A stretch of 64,000 nucleotides of DNA, taken from NCBI GenBank assembly GCA_937925715.1, contig CALAMG010000038.1:1-64000 (forward strand), in the 5' to 3' direction. Below the pieces are notes generated by a model, which saw nothing but the letters and a program-made list of their open reading frames with translations, was not told where the DNA came from and ran no database searches. This document shows positions 59,303-64,000 of the stretch, in pieces. The position numbers and the translations under genes are program-made. The stretch comes from an uncultured Collinsella sp. Its GTDB lineage: Bacteria > Actinomycetota > Coriobacteriia > Coriobacteriales > Coriobacteriaceae. The first letter of the stretch is position 1. Each line of letters begins with the position of its first letter.

Positions 59303-61282
59303 TTACGCTCCATCCCGCGCATGCTCGGACTCAAACTCTTCAATTGCCGCCATAATCTGCTCGCCAAAGGCGTCGGCTTTTTTCTCGCCAATGCCGTTGA
59401 CCTGGATCAGCTCCTCGCGCGTCTGCGGGCGTAGGCGGCACAGGCCGCGCAGGGCCTTGTCGGAAAAGACCATATACGGCGCCATCTCCAGCTCCGCAGA
59501 GATCTCCTTGCGGAGGGCACGCAGGCGCTCGAACAGCTCGGCATCATCGCCCACGCGCGGGCGTTGATCCAGCTCGGCCTCCTCGCGCAGCAGATCCACC
59601 GCACGGCGAGCGCGGGCCGAGGCCTTGCGCTTGGACGCGCGACGCTTAACGGTAAAGGCAAACGTCTCATCCTCGACCTCGGTGGCACGCGGGCCCAGCC
59701 CCACGACCGGGTATTGCCCCTGCGAGGTGGCCAGATAGCCGCGGCCGCACAGCTGGCCGATGATGTCCTTGATGCGCCCGACCGATTCGTTCGACAGCTC
59801 ACCGTAGCCGCGGTCCTCGTCCAGATGCATCTGGCGAATGCGCTCGGTGTTGCCGCCGTGGAGCACATCGGCGATCAGCGACTTGCCAAAGCGCATGGGA
59901 CGCGTAGCCACATAGCGCACGGCGGCGCGGGCCATATCGGTGACGTCCTCGACCTCGAACTGCGTGAGGCAATTGCTGCAGTTGCCGCAGCCCTCGGCGT
60001 CGTCTGCGGTGCCGCCCGCAGCAGCCACAACCGCATGCTCGGCCGCGGCCTCGTCGCCAAAGTAGCGCAGCATGTATTCGCGCAGGCAGCCGGTGGTATT
60101 GCAGTAGCCCTCCATCTGGCTGAGCAGACGATATCGATTCTGGAGCGCCCACGCGCGCTGCTCGTCGTCGAGCGCCTCATCGGCAGCATCGCCGCGGTCG
60201 ATCAGAAAGCGGCGCATGCGAAAATCGTTGCCGTTCCACAGCAAGTAGCAGCTGGCCGGGTCGCCATCGCGGCCGGCGCGGCCCGCCTCCTGGTAGTAGG
60301 CTTCGATGCTCTCGGGCACGTTGTTGTGGATCACGTAGCGCACGTTGGGCTTGTCGATGCCCATGCCAAAGGCGTTGGTGGCAACCATCACCTGGATATC
60401 GTCGTCGATAAAGGCGCGCTGGCTTTGGCGACGGGCGTCGTTGCCCATGCCGGCATGGTAGCGGCCAACGCGAATGCCGCTGGGGCCCAGCGCCTCGGCA
60501 AGCTCGCCCGCCAGCGCATCGACCGTCTTGCGGGTCGAGCAATACACGATACCGCTCTCGCTCGAATGCGCGATCACATAGTCGCGCACCCAGGCAGTCT
60601 TGGCCTTGTCGCCCATCTCCTCGCAACCAAAGTAGAGATTCTTGCGATCGAAGCCCGTCACCACCGTCGCAGGGTTTTGCAGGCCGAGCATCTGCTGAAT
60701 ATCCGCACGCACGCGTTCGGTCGCCGTGGCGGTAAACGCCGCCACGATGGGGCGCTGCGGCAGGGAATCGATGAACTCACGAATCTGCAGATAGGCGGGG
60801 CGGAAATCCTGACCCCATTGGCTTACGCAGTGGGCCTCGTCAATGGCCACGAGCGGCACGCCAATGCCGGCGGAACCCGCAGCCTCCTGCGCAAAGGCCA
60901 AAAAACGCGGCTCGAGCAAGCGCTCGGGCGCCACGTACATAAGCTGGTAGCGGCCCTCGCGCGCCCGCTTGAGCACGGTGTTTTGCTGGGCCGGAGTAAG
61001 GCTGGAGTTGAGATAGCTGGGTCGCGCACCCGCCGCGAGCAACGCACGGGTCTGGTCCTCCATAAGCGACAGCAGCGGACTCACCACAAAGGTGATGCCG
61101 GGCAGCATGAGCGCGGGCACCTGGTAGCAAATGGACTTGCCGGCACCCGTGGGCATAACACCCAGCGCATCGCGACCGGCAAGGATCGCATCGACCATGC
61201 GGTCCTGTCCCGGGCGAAACGAGGTGTAGCCAAAATAGGCGCCGAGCGTGTCGAGCGCCATCTGCTGCATGCTATCGGTCAT
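59303..61282 (-). CDS. recQ: ATP-dependent DNA helicase RecQ
   Basis: RecQ unwinds DNA 3' to 5' in recombination and repair. The 659-residue protein has GVMPTGAGKSICYQ (Walker A), AIDEAHC (DExH), the SF2 helicase C domain (TNAFGMGIDKPNVRYV), the Cys4 zinc site (MEGYCNTTGCLREYML with GCGNCSNC), a winged helix and a C-terminal HRDC domain (about 575-650). The length is slightly above E. coli RecQ. It is followed immediately by the GntR gene. Confidence 0.96.
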   Translation of the reverse strand: MTDSMQQMALDTLGAYFGYTSFRPGQDRMVDAILAGRDALGVMPTGAGKSICYQVPALMLPGITFVVSPLLSLMEDQTRALLAAGARPSYLNSSLTPAQQNTVLKRAREGRYQLMYVAPERLLEPRFLAFAQEAAGSAGIGVPLVAIDEAHCVSQWGQDFRPAYLQIREFIDSLPQRPIVAAFTATATERVRADIQQMLGLQNPATVVTGFDRKNLYFGCEEMGDKAKTAWVRDYVIAHSSESGIVYCSTRKTVDALAGELAEALGPSGIRVGRYHAGMGNDARRQSQRAFIDDDIQVMVATNAFGMGIDKPNVRYVIHNNVPESIEAYYQEAGRAGRDGDPASCYLLWNGNDFRMRRFLIDRGDAADEALDDEQRAWALQNRYRLLSQMEGYCNTTGCLREYMLRYFGDEAAAEHAVVAAAGGTADDAEGCGNCSNCLTQFEVEDVTDMARAAVRYVATRPMRFGKSLIADVLHGGNTERIRQMHLDEDRGYGELSNESVGRIKDIIGQLCGRGYLATSQGQYPVVGLGPRATEVEDETFAFTVKRRASKRKASARARRAVDLLREEAELDQRPRVGDDAELFERLRALRKEISAELEMAPYMVFSDKALRGLCRLRPQTREELIQVNGIGEKKADAFGEQIMAAIEEFESEHARDGA

Positions 61283-61464
61283 GGTTTCCTAACGTCCAAG
61301 TCATCTGCCGCCGATTATACGCCGCCACGCGGACCGGTGCCGCACGGCTGTCGGCCACGGGCAACGCAATCCAAAAGGAACGAGCGTGGGATTTTTGGAC
61401 ACTTTCCCAACGGCTAATCTCTTGACAAGCGCGCAAACGTCGCTGGTTGAGCATAAGTCAGCGA
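61283..61464. other. recQ upstream region
   Basis: No gene is visible. It contains one GAGCGTGGGATTTTTGGACA element (61383-61402), a single relative of the ATCCACGCTCG repeats. Confidence 0.5.
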
Positions 61465-61562
61465 AAACGCCCCTAAGCGAGCAAGGTGACGTGAAAGAGG
61501 AGGGAAGCGTACTTCGGTACGCAACCGACGATTGAACGTCAGATTGCCGCTTAGGGGCGTTT
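61465..61562. ncRNA. conserved structured RNA element, copy 2 (recQ-gntR gap)
   Basis: A perfect 15-bp outer stem (AAACGCCCCTAAGCG with CGCTTAGGGGCGTTT) is followed by a GCAA/TTGC stem, a 2x2 internal loop and a TGACGT/ACGTCA stem. The loop holds GAAAGAGGAG, GCGTACTTCGGTACGC and CGACGATTGA. The loop matches copy 1 (34729-34813) nearly base for base, but the stem sequences differ and stay paired. This supports a real RNA structure. Confidence 0.65.
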
Positions 61563-61603
61563 GCAGCGTCGAGCCGTTACGCGGTTTGGTAAAACCGCGT
61601 AAC

Positions 61604-62323
61604 TTACATGACCATAACGTAGCGCGATCCCACGTAGTACTGCTTACCCATCAAAACCGGCTCGTCATCGGGACCGGTAAAGCCGGCACGCAGGTTGAGC
61701 AGCGGATCGTGCGGAGCAATGCCCAGCTCGGCCGCCTGCTCGGCGTTAGCTCGAACGGCCTCGACCGTACGGTAGCCAACCGAGACAATCGGCGTTCCGC
61801 CAACACGCTCGACCTCGGCAAAAATCGACTTGTCCTCAAGATCGGCCGTCAACAGCTCACGGTAGGCGTCAAACGGCACAAAGATGTTCTCCTCAAAGAT
61901 GGGCTCGCCGTCGGCCGTACGCACGCGCTTGATATGCAGCAGCATCGCATCCTTCTGCAGGCCAAAGAACTCCATCTCGTTTTGGCGCGCCGGAACGATC
62001 TGGCGATCGATCACGTGCGCACCGGCCTTCATGCCGTTGCCGGCACACAGCGCGGTAAACGTCTGCAGCGTCGAGGCGTGAAACTGGCGGTTGATGTGCG
62101 GCGTGGAGACAAAGGTGCCGCGGCCCTGCTGCTTAACCAGGTAACCATCGGAGCACAGCTCCTCGACAGCGCGGCGCACCGTAATACGGCTCACCTCGTA
62201 CTGCTCGGCTAGTTCAAGCTCGGACGGAATACGCTCCTTGGGTGCATAAACACCTTTCTCGATCGCATCCTTGATTTCGTCATAAATCTGCTGGTAAAGC
62301 GGTGCATTTTTGGGCGCAGGCAT
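61604..62323 (-). CDS. GntR family regulator with UTRA domain
   Basis: The 239-residue protein resembles the regulator at 58545 in layout: PLYQQIYDEIKDAIEKGVYA, RIPSELELAEQYEVSRITVRRAVEEL, QGRGTFV, then a UTRA domain ending KQYYVGSRYVMVM. No obvious target gene is adjacent, so it may regulate genes elsewhere or itself. Its leader has ACGTATATAACGT, a possible operator. Confidence 0.88.
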   Translation of the reverse strand: MPAPKNAPLYQQIYDEIKDAIEKGVYAPKERIPSELELAEQYEVSRITVRRAVEELCSDGYLVKQQGRGTFVSTPHINRQFHASTLQTFTALCAGNGMKAGAHVIDRQIVPARQNEMEFFGLQKDAMLLHIKRVRTADGEPIFEENIFVPFDAYRELLTADLEDKSIFAEVERVGGTPIVSVGYRTVEAVRANAEQAAELGIAPHDPLLNLRAGFTGPDDEPVLMGKQYYVGSRYVMVM

Positions 62324-62412
62324 ATCTGATCACTCTTATCAAAATAGCTAAATTTCTAATACGTATATAACGTCTAGTTTCATGTTACCTCATATTGATA
62401 AAACGATACACC

Positions 62413-62470
62413 CTCCCTACCAAAAAGCGACAGCTTCATTTTGGTAGGTTTTATCTGGGCAAACGAGAGC
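62413..62470 (-). repeat. terminator-abutting 50-bp repeat, copy d
   Basis: A perfect 10-bp stem CCTACCAAAA/TTTTGGTAGG flanks AGCGACAGCTTCA. It is followed by TTTATCTGGGCAAACG, then the YitT terminator. It reads on the minus strand in family orientation. Confidence 0.8.
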
Positions 62471-62505
62471 CCTCGAAAGCAACGGGGCTTTCGGGGGGGG
62501 GCTCG
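62466..62505 (-). terminator. terminator of the YitT gene
   Basis: On the minus strand CGAAAGC pairs with GCTTTCG, with an outer GAGCCC/GGGCTC pair. The 5' side has a long C run (nine). It lies 40 bases after the stop. Confidence 0.65.
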
Positions 62506-62544
62506 TTCGGATGGGTTGCGCAGGACCGGCAAAATGCCAATACC

Positions 62545-63552
62545 CTACTTGCCGTCGTCCTGCTGCAGGCTGTCCTGTTCGCTGAGGCGCGCCTGCCTGC
62601 TGGCCATGCGTGCGGGCTTGTCGGGATCGGGAACGGCCGTGGGCATGGGCTCGTCGACATGACCGCCCCACCAGCCGCCCACAAAGTTGAGCGTGTGGAA
62701 CACGTTGATCACGGCGCCGGGATCAACGTCGCACACCAACTTGATAATGTCCTGGCTCTCGTAGGTCGAAACAACGGTGTTCAGCAGGTACATCTTTTCG
62801 CGGCTGTATCCGCCGACGACCTCGGCGCAGCTAATGCCGTGCTGAAAATGGTTTACGTAGGCAGTCATGACCTCGTCTGCCTTGCGCGTCGTAATCTGCA
62901 GCGTCACGCGATCGTAGCGACGATAGAAACTGTCGATGGTCTTGGTCGAAATAAACTGGAACACGATGGAATACGCCGCCTTGTCCCAGCCAAACATAAA
63001 GCCAAAGATCGCCAGGATAAAGCAGTTGAAACCAAAGATGACGCCCCAGATGGTCTTGCCCGTGTGGTTGGAAACCCACAGCGCGATAAAGTCGGTGCCG
63101 CCGGTGGATGCGCCGGATTTAAGTGCGATGGCAGCGCCCAGACCCGAGACCACGCCGCCAAAAATGATGAGCATGATCTTGTCGCCCAAAAATGGAGCGA
63201 AGTGAAAGACGTTGAGGAACAGCGACGAGAGCACGACCTGCATCATCGAGAAGATGACGAAGCGCTTGCTAATGCCGCTCCAGCATAGGAGCGCCACGGG
63301 GATGTTGAGCGCGAGCATACCGAGCGAAATGTCGATGTGAACGCCGCCCAGCGAGGTAACGCGATCGAGCAGGACCGCGACGCCGGTAAGACCGCTCGGA
63401 AGCAGGTCGGCGGGCTGAATGAACGCCTGGATCAGAAATGTCTGGAGAACGGCGGAAATGGTGACCGCCACAGCAGTAATGGCGCGGCGGACGATGGTGA
63501 GGCGGCCGAGCACGAGCACTCGGTCCGTGAGCTGATCGATGGCGTTCGCCAC
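62545..63552 (-). CDS. YitT family membrane protein (DUF161/DUF2179)
   Basis: The 335-residue protein has about six membrane helices in the N-terminal two-thirds (including IQPADLLPSGLTGVAVLL and STGGTDFIALWVSNHTGKTIWG). A cytoplasmic DUF2179 domain follows near residues 225-300 (RVTLQITTRKADEVMTAYV). YitT proteins are widespread in Gram-positives and their substrate is unknown. The start is GTG at 63552 after AAGGGAGCC. The acidic C-terminal tail is Gln/Asp-rich. Confidence 0.87.
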   Translation of the reverse strand: MANAIDQLTDRVLVLGRLTIVRRAITAVAVTISAVLQTFLIQAFIQPADLLPSGLTGVAVLLDRVTSLGGVHIDISLGMLALNIPVALLCWSGISKRFVIFSMMQVVLSSLFLNVFHFAPFLGDKIMLIIFGGVVSGLGAAIALKSGASTGGTDFIALWVSNHTGKTIWGVIFGFNCFILAIFGFMFGWDKAAYSIVFQFISTKTIDSFYRRYDRVTLQITTRKADEVMTAYVNHFQHGISCAEVVGGYSREKMYLLNTVVSTYESQDIIKLVCDVDPGAVINVFHTLNFVGGWWGGHVDEPMPTAVPDPDKPARMASRQARLSEQDSLQQDDGK

Positions 63553-63674
63553 GTAGGCTCCCTTCGAAGGCAGATGTAGTTGTGGGGCATGTCCGCGATT
63601 GTAGCATGGAGCGTGCGGGGGCGCTTCAATTCACCCTCTCTCGACAACCATTAGAAGGACCGTGAGGCCGCTCA

Positions 63675-63712
63675 AAAGAAAAACGCCGTGAAGAGAGCGA
63701 TCCCTTCACGGC
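63675..63712 (-). terminator. terminator of the HAD gene
   Basis: GCCGTGAAG pairs with CTTCACGGC. On the minus strand GTTTTTCTTTT follows. Confidence 0.85.
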
Positions 63713-63718
63713 GAATTC

Positions 63719-63768
63719 GACGTTTGCCCAGATAAAACCTGCCAAAATAAACCTGTCCCTAAATGGCA
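63719..63768 (+). repeat. terminator-abutting 50-bp repeat, copy e
   Basis: CGTTTGCCCAGATAAAACC, then CCTGCCAAAATAAACCTGTC, with a weakened 3' arm (AATGGCAG). The HAD stop codon (63759) lies inside it and the gene terminator is directly to its left. Confidence 0.8.
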
Positions 63769-64000
63769 GATAGGATGTCGGTCAGGTTGTCGATGACAAC
63801 GTCGGCGGCGGACTGATCCAGGTTGACGCCCTCGTGCGGACGCAGCGCCAGGACGCGGGCGCCGGAGCGTTTGCCGGCCTCGATCCCCAAAGGCGAGTCC
63901 TCGATAACCAGGCACTCGGCAGGCTCCACCCCCAGCGCCTCCATGGCACGCAGGTAGATCTCGGGGTCGGGCTTAAACGCACTGCACTCGTGACCGCTGA
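63759..64000 (-). CDS. HAD hydrolase, beta-phosphoglucomutase-like (5' end beyond window)
   Basis: Only the last 80 or so residues are present. They contain FKPDPEIYLRAMEALGV, ECLVIEDSPLGIEAGKRSG and a C-terminal helix ADVVIDNLTDILSAI. These are the motif III and IV region of HAD subfamily IA phosphatases and mutases (KPDPE, EDSP.GI). The apparent ATG at 63944 is internal; the open frame continues past base 64000. The substrate cannot be told from this part. Confidence 0.85.
   Translation of the reverse strand, partial: SGHECSAFKPDPEIYLRAMEALGVEPAECLVIEDSPLGIEAGKRSGARVLALRPHEGVNLDQSAADVVIDNLTDILSAI

Overview
The window is chromosomal DNA from a GC-rich bacterium (roughly 60-65% G+C by eye, with AT-rich intergenic stretches). 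Gene content and protein style fit an anaerobic gut actinobacterium of class Coriobacteriia, most likely Collinsella. This assignment is inferred from a Tad/Flp pilus locus without secretin genes, the CbiMQO transporter, fructosamine-type sugar handling with a GntR/UTRA regulator, and recognisable protein sequences; no 16S gene is present. I count 56 protein genes, most on the minus strand, four tRNA genes (Arg-ACG, Leu-CAG, Phe-GAA, Val-GAC) and one T-box leader. There is no CRISPR array, rRNA operon, prophage or complete insertion sequence.

Layout. 1-10.8 kb is translation and housekeeping: tRNA-Arg, serS, proC, rlmH, an SPFH protein, tRNA-Leu, tatD-rsmA, metG, rsmI, and a GH5-like protein whose catalytic acid/base residue appears to be replaced. 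11.0-12.0 kb holds tRNA-Phe and a toxin-antitoxin-like pair. 12.1-21.7 kb is one long operon for a Tad/Flp pilus (cpaB-tadZ-tadA-tadB-tadC-flp, then pseudopilins and a TadG-like protein), with overlapping genes and no prepilin peptidase. 21.9-28.1 kb carries rsgA, a tandem structured-RNA region, a Ca2+-type P-ATPase with a hairpin over its ribosome binding site, and pyk. 28.3-36.3 kb has a phospholipase-C-like protein, the CbiMQO-type metal importer with a putative operator, and pheS-pheT behind a T-box. 36.4-43 kb has an M32 carboxypeptidase, glmM, a DUF4012 protein and an EamA transporter. 43.3-48.1 kb, next to tRNA-Val, is accessory (DUF5710 protein, zinc-ribbon protein, HNH nuclease, AlbA_2/ATPase regulator). 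48.7-56 kb has an M16C protease, hicAB, 5-formyl-THF cyclo-ligase, an AbiEi-like protein and metA. 56-64 kb has an L-lactate-type dehydrogenase, a SIS sugar-phosphate protein with its GntR regulator, recQ, a second GntR gene, a YitT protein and a truncated HAD hydrolase.

The most unusual content is non-coding. Three of the four tRNA genes (Arg, Leu, Phe) are followed by a related cassette of about 110-125 bp. For Leu and Phe, the cassette lies between two direct copies of the tRNA 3' end plus its terminator. Each cassette carries an inverted copy of its own tRNA's T-loop sequence. In addition, two distant intergenic RNAs share a core sequence and show compensatory stem changes; a 182-bp nested palindrome lies behind the lactate dehydrogenase gene; five copies of a roughly 50-bp repeat each sit against a terminator hairpin; and several intergenic regions share ATCCACGCTCG-type repeats. 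These are the best candidates for something undescribed.
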